From NCBI GenBank assembly GCA_025934495.1, contig JAICXY010000003.1:1-64000 (forward strand): a DNA stretch of 64,000 nt, read 5' to 3'. The translations under genes and the position numbers were made by a program. The notes under the pieces are model-generated. The model did no database searches. It was not told where the DNA came from and saw nothing but the letters and a program-made list of their open reading frames with translations. Positions 30,540-40,659 of this stretch are shown here, piece after piece. The stretch comes from Candidatus Nitrosocosmicus sp. GTDB lineage: Archaea; Thermoproteota; Nitrososphaeria; Nitrososphaerales; Nitrososphaeraceae. Numbering within the stretch: position 1 is the stretch's first letter; each line of letters opens with the position of its first letter.

Positions 30540-31215
30540 GTTATGTAAATACATCGATAATATTTATAATAAAAATATCTTTTGTATTTGTTTTACTTGA
30601 CTTTTTTCTATATACCTGCTTCAAATAAACTTTAGGCAGTTTATTTTTGTTGGTGAAAACAATCACAATCTGTTTCCAAAGGCACCTATACAATACCTTA
30701 GATAATTGTTATCCACGAAATGCTTTAATAATAGTATATCTTTTATTTTTACCTCGAGAATAGTACCTCTTTTTCCTTCAATCTTTAGCTACCGATCTTG
30801 GTATTTGCTGCTTTTTAGTGAATCCATAAAAGCAAAAAAGCCCGAAAAGATATCTATCTAATTATTCTGAAGGTTTTAGCCTCTTTTTTGTTTTTTTGAA
30901 TGAAAGCGATAATATACTAAAAACATAAGAAACATATTTTTTAAGTTAGGTTTGAATGATCTTCCTGAAGTATATGTATTTCTTTTTTGGTCTTGTCTTT
31001 TGGATAAACGTTTTAATTCGTATTTACCATATCTTTTTGTTATTTCTTTATCGTAAATATCGTTAAATCTGTAATGGAAGACTAGCAGCAGTAAATAATC
31101 TGAAAACAATGGCTTTTTGAATGATCTCTCATATGAAAGCAGAAATAAAAGGTTGATGAGGATATTGTAATTATAAAAATGTTTACAAGTAGTTATGCAA
31201 GAGATCTAATGATGC
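30540..31215 (-). mobile_element. Decayed IS5-type transposase (family A)
   Basis: The minus strand gives FNDIYDKEITKRYGKYEL, RSFKPNLKNMFLMFLVYYR and, further on, a KNKRYT piece, which line up with the copies at 26250-26945 and 236-580. Stops and shifts are frequent. The right end near 31189-31205 reads AGTTATGCAAGAGATCT, the family terminal repeat. The upstream part of the open frame that runs into the deacetylase gene lies next to it. Confidence 0.65.
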
Positions 31216-31299
31216 AATTCTATATGTAACATTTCAAAAATATTATTTATACATTAGAGCTTTAGATTGCTATTAGCCAAAATCAAGGCAGAAATATCT

Positions 31300-32205
31300 T
31301 TATTGACGCTCCAATGCATATCGATCCCATTTGGCATATATAGCCTCTGCATCATAGGTGCTCTGTAGGAAAGAAAGCAGGACCTCATCAGGTGATTTTG
31401 CATTACGAACCACATCATATGGCAGTACAAACTCGCCTAAATCTTTCTGGTAGAATGCTTCCGGTGGTTGTACCGAGTAGTCCTTGAATCCTTTTGGTTC
31501 AGGGTAGGCATAAGCGTAGAAAACAGGTCTATCCACTGGACCACCACCTGGCCAAAAACCGCAACTACTCAATTCGTGTGAATATGCATCTACCATGACA
31601 AAACGGCCGCAGTTTGGTACACCGGGATGAGGTGGTGCTTTACGTCCGGAAAAACGAGTGGCGGCTAGATCAAAAGCTCCCCAGAAAAAATGCACAGGAC
31701 TCGCTTTGCCTATGAACCTTGAACGGAACAATGTAAACACCCGACTGGTCTGAATTAGAATACGCCAAAACCGTTGTGTGTATTCTGGATCATAGGATGC
31801 ATGTTTATAATCTTCTTCAAAGGGAGTCCGATCCGACACTTCTACAGGAGTAGTCCAAATAGTTATAGGCATGTCAAGCGATCTCAACGCTGCCATTGTT
31901 TCTTGATAAAACTCAGAGACAGAGCAAGGTCGGAGGGATATTGTTCTGGTAGAGCCATCAGTCGTTTCAATGATTAGCCGGTGAGCAATGAAATCAAAGT
32001 CAATCTGCAAATGCCGATTATTATAGGGCATAGCAGATGTCGTTATTCCACGGGATGTAACGTAAAATGTAGTATTCCACCAATGATTTATAGGTGGAGA
32101 AAGGGCAAGCCGGATTTTACCAATGATTTGGGTCCACCTATGTAGTGTATCATACGTATCTTTCCAGGCTGTAAATGGCAGTTCTGGCCAAAGGTCAGTA
32201 GTCAA
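31300..32205 (-). CDS. DUF5996 family protein, probably acquired from bacteria
   Basis: A 301-residue soluble protein. It opens WPELPFTAWKDTYDTLHRWT and contains SPPINHWWNTTFYVTSRG, CSVSEFYQETMAAL, VHFFWGAFDLAATRFSGR and SCGFWPGGG, all as in DUF5996, a family known mostly from bacteria and of unknown function. The conserved Trp, His and Arg residues suggest a small-molecule-binding site. The gene is visibly richer in GC than its neighbours and uses more CG-containing codons, which points to fairly recent transfer. It stands alone beside IS relics. Confidence 0.85.
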   Translation of the reverse strand: MTTDLWPELPFTAWKDTYDTLHRWTQIIGKIRLALSPPINHWWNTTFYVTSRGITTSAMPYNNRHLQIDFDFIAHRLIIETTDGSTRTISLRPCSVSEFYQETMAALRSLDMPITIWTTPVEVSDRTPFEEDYKHASYDPEYTQRFWRILIQTSRVFTLFRSRFIGKASPVHFFWGAFDLAATRFSGRKAPPHPGVPNCGRFVMVDAYSHELSSCGFWPGGGPVDRPVFYAYAYPEPKGFKDYSVQPPEAFYQKDLGEFVLPYDVVRNAKSPDEVLLSFLQSTYDAEAIYAKWDRYALERQ

Positions 32206-33177
32206 TAATTTCCTTCAACCCCCCATCAAACCAATAAATTATGTATTGAAAAGATAACGATTTTGATAACGAGTGTTTGCCTAACAATGATATTTAATAT
32301 GCTCTTTGATCGTATAATAAAACATAAGAAAAGTTGTAGTGGTATAGGTAAGGAAATATACATAATAAAAGTGAACAGGATCATCTATCTAACGTTTTCT
32401 ATAAAGAATACGATGAGCAACAACTACCAAATTGAATAAAAATAAATGTTATAATATTTCATATAATTTATATAATAATCTCTTATTAAGATGCAATAAT
32501 AAAATCATCCAAGTCCATATCAAATGCTTTTAATTATTCAAAACAAAGTCGAATTATTCTATTGTAATGATAAATTAAGATTATGATTGCAAACTTTGTT
32601 CAAGTTTAAGAAAGCCATTTATTATTAAATATTTCAAATAGACTAACCCTGATGTTTTACATGCATTTATCCAATTTGTGTTACAAATTAATGAAATTTA
32701 ATGTATCTGGTTTAGAAGTACTCAAATTTGTTGAAATTAGTCTATATGCATCCTTAACTTGAGCCCAGGTTTTAAATAATCCATTTTAACAATTTGAATA
32801 GGATTTGCAATTACATTTTTAATAGCTATGGTATTTGAACAATCGTTCAGCTTCATCAAACATTAGCAGCCCATGGGTTTTCTTGGTATGGATAAGATAC
32901 AATATTCATAATAATGGATATTTTTCTTATTTTGTATATTGAATTTGTGCAATAATAATGTGCTTTATACATACGTGGCAAGTCTTTTCAAAAACAATTT
33001 AACCAATTGTAAAAGTTACATGGGATTTTTAAATAATTTAATCTATGCAAATAAGAGTTATACTTGGCTTGGAAAATTTCGGTCGCTAATATTTTATCAA
33101 TTATTCTTTCAATACTTCTCCAGATCTTTACTGTAGTATGTTTAGATGAGATTATAATTATTAGGATATATAGGAAA
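32206..33177. other. Spacer
   Basis: Nearly a kilobase without a gene. A minus-strand piece near 32845-32895 reads THGLLMFDEAERLFK and may be a fragment of a lost gene, but nothing around it supports an identification. Confidence 0.4.
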
Positions 33178-34619
33178 ATGGCTGAAACTATAAATAGTGA
33201 TAACAAAAGCAATAGAAGAAAGATTTTAATCATTGGCGGGGTAGCAGCAGGAACTAGTGCCGCTTCAAAAGCAAGGCGAATAGATCCTATGGCAGATATT
33301 AAAATAATCCAAGAAGAGCCTTTAGTATCATATGGTTCTTGTGGGATACCGTATGTATTAGAAGGATTAATAGAAGGTTTTGATAAATTAATTGCAAGGT
33401 CTTTAGAAGATTTCAAAAACAAACATCATATAGATATACTAATAAATACTGTAGCAACGAGAATCGATCCTTCAAAGAATCAATTATCCATAAAAAATGT
33501 ACACAGTAAAAAAGAAAAAGTGTTTGATTATGATTCACTAGTAATAGCTACTGGTGCACGAGCAATTGTTCCTGAGATAAGAGGTTTATATGAAGGAAAT
33601 AAGGCTGCTCCCATTAGAAATCTATTTTTTTAAGGAATTTTGAAGATGGAATCAACATTGAAAAAGGATTAAGAAATAAAAAATCGGCTATTATTGTAGG
33701 TTCAGGACTGATTGGTATCGAAATGACACAGGCATTTAAAAAAAGAGGGCTTAATGTTACATTAATCGAAAGAGCAGACCATGTACTTGCCAATATTTTG
33801 GACAACGATATGGCTAAAATGATAGAAGAAGAACTCAAGTATAATGAAATAAATTTAATTTTAAATGAAAAAGTTGAGGAGATTATTTTATCTTCGTCAA
33901 ATGGTTCTTTGAATTTAGATAATAAACTGTTTGCGATTGGTATAAAAACAAACAAGAGAGAAATTTTTGCAGATTGTATATTATTAGGTGTAGGGGTAAA
34001 ACCAAACTCTGAAATTGCCAAAGATGCTGGGATAGAATTAGGATTTCAAAATGCTATAAAAGTTGATGATTTTATGAGAACCAATATCTCTAATATTTTT
34101 GCTGCTGGCGATTGTGCAACTGCCAGAAATTATATCACAAATAAGGATGACTATCTGCCATTAGGAACAACTGCAAATAAACAAGGAAGGATAACAGGAG
34201 AAAATGCTGCAGCAACAGAGAGTAATACAAAATTTGAAGGAATTGCTGGTTGTGCCATAACAAAGACATTTGGTCTATTTGCTGCAAAAACAGGCCTTAA
34301 TATAAAGGAGGCATTAGAGAATGGTTTTGATGCTATTGAAAATAAAATAGAAGATGTTACAAGAGCAGGTTATTATCCTGATAACAAGCCAATATGGATA
34401 AAACTTGTGGCAGATAGGAAAAGTAAGCGAATATTAGGTGCACAAATTGTTGGAGAAGAAGGTGTAAAAGGCAGAATCGATCTAATTTCTTTTGCATTAT
34501 TAAAAAAGGCTACTATAGAGGATTTAGCAAATTATGATTCTTGTTATGTTCCCCCAATATCTCCTGTTTGGGAGCCTCTTAATATTGCAGCATTACAGAT
34601 AATGAAATTATTTATTTGA
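33178..34619 (+). pseudogene. CoA-disulfide-reductase-like NAD(P)H:flavin oxidoreductase, frame broken at a T7 run
   Basis: The two frames 33178-33633 and 33635-34619 together give a full-length pyridine-nucleotide-disulfide oxidoreductase of about 480 residues. The first carries ILIIGGVAAGTSAASKARR (FAD motif) and SYGSCGIPYV, whose Cys55 is the redox Cys of CoA-disulfide reductases; the second carries the NAD motif IIVGSGLIGIE, the FAD motif IFAAGDCA and the C-terminal SCYVPPISPVWEPLN typical of that family. The break is at T7 (33625-33631): one extra T would give NLFFLRNFEDG and restore the frame. It may be a sequencing error, slippage-controlled gene or fresh pseudogene. ATG 33178 is the best start; the frame opens further upstream without homology. 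Confidence 0.8.
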
Positions 34620-35199
34620 AATACGAATCTAATGCTTTAATATAATTATATCAAGTTTATGGATGTCCTAAACAATATACAATAAATTTTGCTTGATTGT
34701 GATTTGATATAGAAAAGTAGTGCTTTGTTGCATGATTATTTTAATTATTATTTTTTACCGTTTTGTTGATGAAAATATAACGTAAGCAGAGAAATTAATT
34801 AGCATTGTCATAGATGGAGCATAGTTTTAACTAACTGTTTTTCCAATAATTCAACAAAGTAGAAAAGTAATAATATTTCAGTAGCAATTTGACCGTTAGA
34901 TACAAATTTCATATTTATGTGAAAGAACATTAAATCGAACTCAAATTACTAAATAAACCAATCATCATTTTGTTTAACTATCTGCTATAATATTTGAGAT
35001 AAGAAAAATAGTTTTATCTTATAATAAATTCAAAGATCAAACAATGATAATATACCAACATATTCGTAGTTAGATATCCAAATATTCACTTTTAAGATAG
35101 TGATTATACAAAATAGTTCTGTTCAATTAATGGGCATAATGAATAGGCATGTTAAGTTAGGGCGATAGATCTAAAGATGTGGAGGTATCAATACGGTCT
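34620..35199. other. Spacer with a solo IS end
   Basis: About 580 bases without a gene. It includes an isolated terminal repeat of the family B IS5 element at 34721-34737. Confidence 0.45.
34721..34737 (+). repeat. Solo terminal repeat of IS5 family B
   Basis: TGCTTTGTTGCATGATT is identical over all 17 bases to the left end of the element at 50321-50337. No transposase relic follows, and no inverted partner was found nearby, so it is an isolated end left by deletion or a short non-autonomous derivative. Confidence 0.6.
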
Positions 35200-35880
35200 A
35201 TGGTCACATTGAACACCAAAGGACATCTACCAAGATAATTATTATATGTGTATATCTACTCTTTATACTTATTTCCTAGGTTTGTTTCAGAAATACATCT
35301 AGATAGATCTTTACAGCCATTTGCAGAAAAAAAGTCATTGTAGCAATATAAGAAAGAGTACAAAAGTTAGATTCAAAACAGGTCTATCCATGTGAGTAGG
35401 AAAGATGTATCTGATTGATGGAACATATACAAAAATAGGTGGTACTGAAACATGGATATGAGTGGCAATAGACCCTATGCATAGTAGTTTTGGAATGGAG
35501 ATTCATCTCCAGGTACAGAAAGGAATATGCTAGTAGTAGTAGTAGTAAAATCTTTTTTTAAATCGTTAATAGAGAAGGGCATGGAATAGACACATATATG
35601 TATGCTATATAGAGTATATTTTGTATAGTGTTACTTGGTCCTAAAGTCGGTAGTTCTCTATGTCTCGAGCATTAGTTACATTCATCATATGAGATAGTTG
35701 TGGAAAGAATAATGCGATATAAAAGATAGAGCCGCAGAAGGATTTGACGATTACTATCCCCATATATGAACGAAGAATATGAATTAGAATGTTCTATAGA
35801 TATGGATTATAATGATGACGATGACGATGACGAGGTAATTTGTTTAATGTGCTGTACGAGCCCACATCAAATTTAGATTG
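35200..35880 (+). mobile_element. Heavily decayed IS6-type element
   Basis: Forward pieces YLIDGTYTKIGGTETWIW and VAIDP (35405-35475) match the first DDE region of the IS6-type relics (IIDETLIRIGSQYVWLWVAI). Near 35740 the text GFDDYYPHI-like matches the C-terminal FDDYFP of those copies. The region has grown short repeats: a run of GTA near 35530-35548 and a GATGAC run near 35814-35832. It is long inactive. Confidence 0.55.
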
Positions 35881-36381
35881 TTAATTCGATTGATCAGAGT
35901 TTATCCGTTAACAGTTGTGTAAAATGTTGATTAGATGTATTTGTAAACTCATTATAATTGTGTTGATATCTGAATTATTACAGCAGTAGTATTTTATTGA
36001 TATTGAAATAATTAAAAATAAGTGGTTAAAACAACTACAAATTCTATACAATAATCATTATCAACATGTTACACAGCTGTTAAGTAACAGGTCATTTTTT
36101 TAAAAGTAACATAAAAATATGACCCAATTTTTTTATAAACCTTTTTTAATATTAAATATGCTATCGTGTTTAAACAGGGTATAGTCATAATTTTATATTC
36201 TCAACTATGAGACAAGCCTAAGAGGCATTGGCATATGTTATACATGCACTGATATCCAAATAAAACGACCACAGTTTAACTAATTTATATATTATCATAT
36301 CTTCACAATATCCATTGTGATACATGTTCTACTAAATCGCTCTATTTGCTATGTTCCGAACAAGTTTTCGAAAATGTATGA
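35881..36381. other. AT-rich spacer
   Basis: About 500 bases with no recognised feature apart from the probable promoter of the next gene. Confidence 0.4.
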
Positions 36382-37317
36382 ATGTCCTCCATGTCACTCA
36401 GAGGATTAACTATTGCAATTACAGGAAGCCGGAGGGCATCCGAGCTAGCCAAGATTGTGGAAAATTTCGGTGGCAAGTCATATATTGCTCCAACCGTTGG
36501 AATTGAAGCAAATTTAAGTAAGCCTAATGAGACCATTATTGAATTCATTAATAGAATTGTAAAACAAGAAGCTGAATATGTGATCTTCATGACTGGACCA
36601 GGTGTTTTTTCTCTTATAGCGTTGGCTAGGAGCATTGGAATGGAGGATGCGCTACTTACCTCTTTGAGGAAAGTTACTATCATCGCAAGAAGTACAAAAC
36701 CACAGATGATCTTGAGAAAATTTGGTATTAAAGTAGATTTGGTACCGCAAGAAAATACTCTTAAAGGTATCTTAGATTTACTCAAGGATACAGACATAAC
36801 GGGAAAGACTATTGCGATATTATGGCATGGCCAAGAGCAATCGACAAAGATAAAAGAGGAACTTTACAAGGCAGGGACATTGAACATCATTGAGGCATCA
36901 AGTTATAAATACTCTTTTGAAACTCAAAAGGATGGGGCCTCGATACTACGGTCAATGGGGTTTCAATTCCTTGCTCCTGAAGAAGATAAGGTAGTCAAAC
37001 TTATAGAGGATATTATTAGTGGAAATATCGATGTTATAACCTTCACAAGTCCTCCCTCCGTCAGAGATCTTTTCAAAATAGCAAATATTCATCACATGGA
37101 CAGCTCATTAAAAGATTCACTAAAGGGGAACGTCATCGTAGCTGCAGTAGGCCCTTCTACTAGAGAAGCACTTGAAGAGAATGGTTGTTATGTAGACGTA
37201 ATGCCCCCAATTTTTAAGATGGGACCTATGGTTAAGTCTCTTTGTGATTACATTGATCGGGAAGGAATATCCAAGGAAACATATTCTGCCAAAAGAAGAA
37301 AAAGAGGGCCCTGTTAA
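36382..37317 (+). CDS. hemD: Uroporphyrinogen-III synthase
   Basis: A 311-residue HemD-fold protein, which closes hydroxymethylbilane to uroporphyrinogen III in heme and B12 synthesis. It opens LRGLTIAITGSRRASELAKI and contains YVIFMTGPGVFSL, VTIIARSTKPQMIL, DVITFTSPPSVRDLF and VAAVGPSTREALEENG, in the order of the family, with the two domains linked around residue 130. The fold ends near LCDYIDRE; the last residues (KRGPC) and the stop codon lie in the end of an IS6-type element, so the original tail was replaced. Function is probably kept. No other heme gene is nearby. Confidence 0.85.
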   Translation: MSSMSLRGLTIAITGSRRASELAKIVENFGGKSYIAPTVGIEANLSKPNETIIEFINRIVKQEAEYVIFMTGPGVFSLIALARSIGMEDALLTSLRKVTIIARSTKPQMILRKFGIKVDLVPQENTLKGILDLLKDTDITGKTIAILWHGQEQSTKIKEELYKAGTLNIIEASSYKYSFETQKDGASILRSMGFQFLAPEEDKVVKLIEDIISGNIDVITFTSPPSVRDLFKIANIHHMDSSLKDSLKGNVIVAAVGPSTREALEENGCYVDVMPPIFKMGPMVKSLCDYIDREGISKETYSAKRRKRGPC

Positions 37318-37994
37318 CTTAAGAAAACGCTATAGCTGAAAAATTGTTATACCATATATTGAAATATCAAAGAAAGAGAACCAATCCTAAAGATATTGCT
37401 TATTCTTTGTATCTCTATTTTCTTGATGGTCTTTCCTATAGAAATACAGCAAAAGCATTACAAGGGTTTGTTCGCAGAAGCCATATATCAATATGGAAAT
37501 GGATTTAGAAATACAGACCAAAGAAACTTTTAACCAAGAGAAAAAAGATTGATGAATTTATTATAGATGAAACATTGATTAGAATTGGTTCTCAATATGT
37601 CTGGTTGTGGGTTGCAATTGAACCAAAGAATAAGCAAATCCTTCATATGGATATATCCTTTGATCAAACAATGCTTATTGTAGCTGAGCATTTTATTGCA
37701 TCACTGATAAATATCTATGGCAAGTACCCTGTCTCAACAGACGATGGAACTTGGTATCCACCGCAAGCATGTAAGTTTTTAAAACAAAGACATCATCTCC
37801 ATTCTACTTATGAGAAAAGCATCATAGAGAGAGCGAGAGCGAGAACGAGCAATCCAATACATCAAGGAAAGAACTGAAGGGTTTGACGATTACTTTCCAG
37901 GTAGAATAAAGAAATGTAAATTAAAACATGTAAGTAAGTGGTTTAATCTTTTCACCGATCAACACAATAAACAGATAATGCGTTAAGTTAACAG
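37308..37994 (+). mobile_element. Decayed IS6-type element at the end of hemD
   Basis: The transposase reads LYLYFLDGLSYRNTAKAL, then an in-frame stop, then IDEFIIDETLIRIGSQYVWL, STDDGTWYPPQACKFL and, after a shift near 37850, GFDDYFPGRIKKCKLK. The first two Asp positions of the DDE triad are visible. The ends are CTGTTAACTTAAG (37311-37323) and its inverse at 37982-37994. The stop TAA of hemD lies in the left end. The right end runs straight into an inverted IS630 fragment. Confidence 0.75.
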
Positions 37995-38055
37995 TCATGT
38001 AAACACATGGATACTTTCTTCTTGTAAACTAATACTGCTTGTTTTAGCAACATAA
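37986..38055 (-). mobile_element. Inverted 3'-terminal fragment of an IS630-type element
   Basis: Read on the minus strand this stretch gives AKTSSISLQEESIHVFT and a stop, then the terminal GTTAAC. That is the same as the C-terminus and right end of the IS630-type copy just downstream (AKTSIIILHEEGIHKFT, 39110-39180). So two IS630-type copies lay in opposite orientation and only about 70 bases of this one remain. The junction with the preceding IS6-type copy falls in the shared sequence TTAACAG. Confidence 0.6.
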
Positions 38056-39180
38056 TACATTTAGCTCACTTCTATTTGAATTATCATTGTGAGGGACACC
38101 TTCCTCAGAATGCTTACCACATATGAAAGGAACTATTTGCATCTAATGCTTGATGAGGATACGGAAGCAGGATATAGAGCCAAGATTATCCTACTCAAAA
38201 ATGATGGATACACAGTTCCTGAAATAAGAAGAACGACTAATCATCATGATAGCAACATAAGAAAATGGATACATCGTTTTAATGAGAAAGGATTGGATGG
38301 AATAGTCTCAAAAATACACGAGCACAAACCAATCAAAATAACCAATGATATAGAAAAAAGGATTGTTGAAATAGTAACTAGTAATCCAAGAACTGATTAT
38401 GGACTATCATTTTCAACATGGTCATTGCGTGTATTGGCGGGATTCATTACAAAGGAGATAAATATGGTCGAAAGTATAAGCCATACTCAAATTAGAAATA
38501 TCATTCTAAAGCATGGTATCAAATGGAGAAATTCTAAAATAACTTTGGGAACCAGCCTGGACCCAGAATATCATTTGAAAAAAAGAGAATCGAAGAATTA
38601 AGATATAATCTGCCTGCTAACTCAATCCTAGTTTATGAGGATGAAAAGGGACCAATAGTAGCAAAAACATATGGGGGAGCCTCATGGTCCTTAATTCAAT
38701 TCAAAATATCCAAAGCTCAAAAGATAAGCGGAATTTTGAATGTATTTGGTGCTTATGACCATACAAATAACCAAATGTTTACTCATGGTTACAAAAAGAA
38801 AACAGGAAAACAGTTTTTGGATTTTATAAAAAGAGTGGACCAAAAATATGATTCCAATGTAAAGCAGATATTTTTGATACTGGATAACATTTCGATACAC
38901 AAATCCAACAAAGTAAAATAAACGATGGCCAAACAATACCCAAGAATACATCTAGTATTTCTTCCAACTAGATCTCCTGAATAAAACCTAATTGAAGTCA
39001 GATGGTCATTGATGCATAGACAAGCCATAAACAATTCCACATTTTTAAACGAACAAGATATCGGTAAAGCCGTATCTGGTTGGACAATTGATTATAACAA
39101 AAAACATACAGCCAAAACAAGCATAATTATTTTACATGAAGAAGGCATCCATAAGTTTACGTAACTGTTAACAGAGCCGA
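38056..39180 (+). mobile_element. IS630-type element with disrupted transposase
   Basis: An N-terminal frame at 38089-38601 (GTG start) has the HTH part (GYTVPEIRRTTNHHDSNIRK) and a second helical domain. The catalytic half follows in another frame from about 38580: LVYEDEKGPIVAKTYGG (first acidic motif), FLILDNISIHKS (second) and LPTRSPE with a stop inside, then LIEVRW. The right end at 39166-39179 is GTTAACAGAGCC. At least one shift and two stops make it inactive. It differs clearly from the IS630 copy at 9975-11109. Confidence 0.75.
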
Positions 39181-39366
39181 ATAAACAGACCAATAGTTTA
39201 ATATAATCTATTAGAAAAAATTTTGGTGGAGTAATTACAATAATGCCAATTGCAATGCCAATAATAATAAAATCCTACTGCCAATGCATAATGCAGTTTC
39301 TTTTGTAAATAATATTATATATTCAAATAATTTCTCATTGTTCTCGAATATTGAAAATAACATTGA

Positions 39367-39482
39367 AAAGTTCCTATGATGAATCCTTTCAATTAATAAA
39401 TAAAGGTTATAGAAAATTACCTGAAATTGTTATTCAGGTAACCAATAGAGAATCAGTATTTTATTTCATAGAACAACCATAG
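39367..39482 (+). pseudogene. Possible tail of an ABC transporter ATPase gene
   Basis: An open piece of 38 codons reads FQLINKGYRKLPEIVIQVTN followed by RESVFYFIEQP and a stop. It precedes the ABC-2 permease relic and could be the C-terminus of the matching ATPase. There is no motif that proves this; the call rests on position. Confidence 0.25.
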
Positions 39483-39599
39483 GCGCTATAAAATTTTTTT
39501 TTATTTATTAAAATGTCAAATAAAGGATCTTGAAATCTATGCATAATCCTGACCTTATAAAGAAAAGTACATTGATTGGATAATACTTATTATGATATC

Positions 39600-40025
39600 A
39601 ACATTTACAATAAAATAGCATAAAAGTTGAGTATAATACTCTGTATACAAAATTTTGGCTCGCATATCACTGCATTACCAATTATTATTTGCTCTGCGAT
39701 TTTAATTTGGGGAACAATGTCTGCCCTTGGTTTTTTTGTTTCTTCTTTTCTTTCACATACAAGAAATATTAGACAATTGATATCTTTTATAACAGTATTA
39801 ATAGCAGTATTACCACCTGTGTTTTATTCAATTTATCCACTTCCACCAGAAATACGTTATTTAGGCTATGTATTTCAACAAAACAAGTATCAATTACAAT
39901 TCAACATTTAACGGGATTTCCTGTTCCTATAGAATGGTCATTATATCACGCCCTATTGGTTCAGGGTATCATTTTATAGGATTCATCATTTTAGCTAACA
40001 AAAGATCTATTTGGAGAAAAAAATA
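39600..40025 (+). pseudogene. Relic of an ABC-2 type transporter permease
   Basis: A 94-codon frame (39627-39911) holds two transmembrane helices with LPIIICSAILIWGTMSALGF, FFVSSFLSHTRNIRQLISF and VLPPVFYSIYPLPPEIRYLG, as in the C-terminal half of ABC-2 permeases. The reading continues in another frame as QHLTGFPVPIEWSLYHALLV and then ILANKRSIWREK. At least two shifts and the missing N-terminal half show it is a pseudogene. Confidence 0.6.
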
Positions 40026-40201
40026 ATGAGATCTATTATATTATATTAAAATGGAGAAATTTGTTAAATAAGCGAAAACCATATTTGAGAAATCATCAAA
40101 TTTTTGGGAATGATTAAACATTTTCTTGGTTTGTCGTCTAATTCATTTTATTTAAATATGATTTTAGTTAGTCTTATCTATAACCATGATTTAATGAGTA
40201 T

Positions 40202-40618
40202 ATGATCGATTCGACGATGGTAACGTTAGAGGACTTAATTAAAGATATACGTTCACTAGAAAATATCATGTTGTCAATTAGAAGCGAAGGTGCAGTAGCT
40301 GAATTAAGAATAGACAAAGATACTCCGTTTCGTATTAATGATCAGTATGCAACAATTGGAGATGAAAAAGGTCAATGGCATGCTCATGTTAATATTCATG
40401 AAGCAAAGGAAGCTAGATTTGTAATGGAAGAAAAAGAAAATGGAAGAAAAAGTTATAGTCTAAGATTATTTAATTCTAATAATTTATTGATATTGAGAGT
40501 AAATTTTTTGAAAATGTATACTCCCGAAAATATTGTCATACAAGAAAGATTATCACAATATGAAAAGTTATTTTCAAAGTATGGAGAAAGGGAAACATTG
40601 CGATTAGTAGGAAGATAA
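40202..40618 (+). CDS. HutX/ChuX-like small protein
   Basis: A 138-residue cytosolic protein. The pattern EGAVAELRIDKD, then WHAHVNIHEAKEARFVMEE, then SYSLRLFNSNNLLILRVNF resembles one half of the heme-utilisation HutX/ChuX/HmuS fold, where a conserved His (H at about 61-63) and a 'S-x-x-F-F-D-x-x-G' strand occur. In these archaea such short proteins are uncharacterised, and heme binding is not shown by the sequence. It is convergent with the DUF6925-like gene at 40660-41700, 41 bases away. Confidence 0.6.
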   Translation: MIDSTMVTLEDLIKDIRSLENIMLSIRSEGAVAELRIDKDTPFRINDQYATIGDEKGQWHAHVNIHEAKEARFVMEEKENGRKSYSLRLFNSNNLLILRVNFLKMYTPENIVIQERLSQYEKLFSKYGERETLRLVGR

Positions 40619-40659
40619 TATAAAATGCCAAGATAACTTTTATACAAACTTAATTTTTA

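Noticed and set aside
33064-33177. N-terminal extension of the CoA-disulfide-reductase-like protein
   Set aside because: The upstream 38 codons are Ile-rich spacer-like text; the family starts just after ATG 33178.
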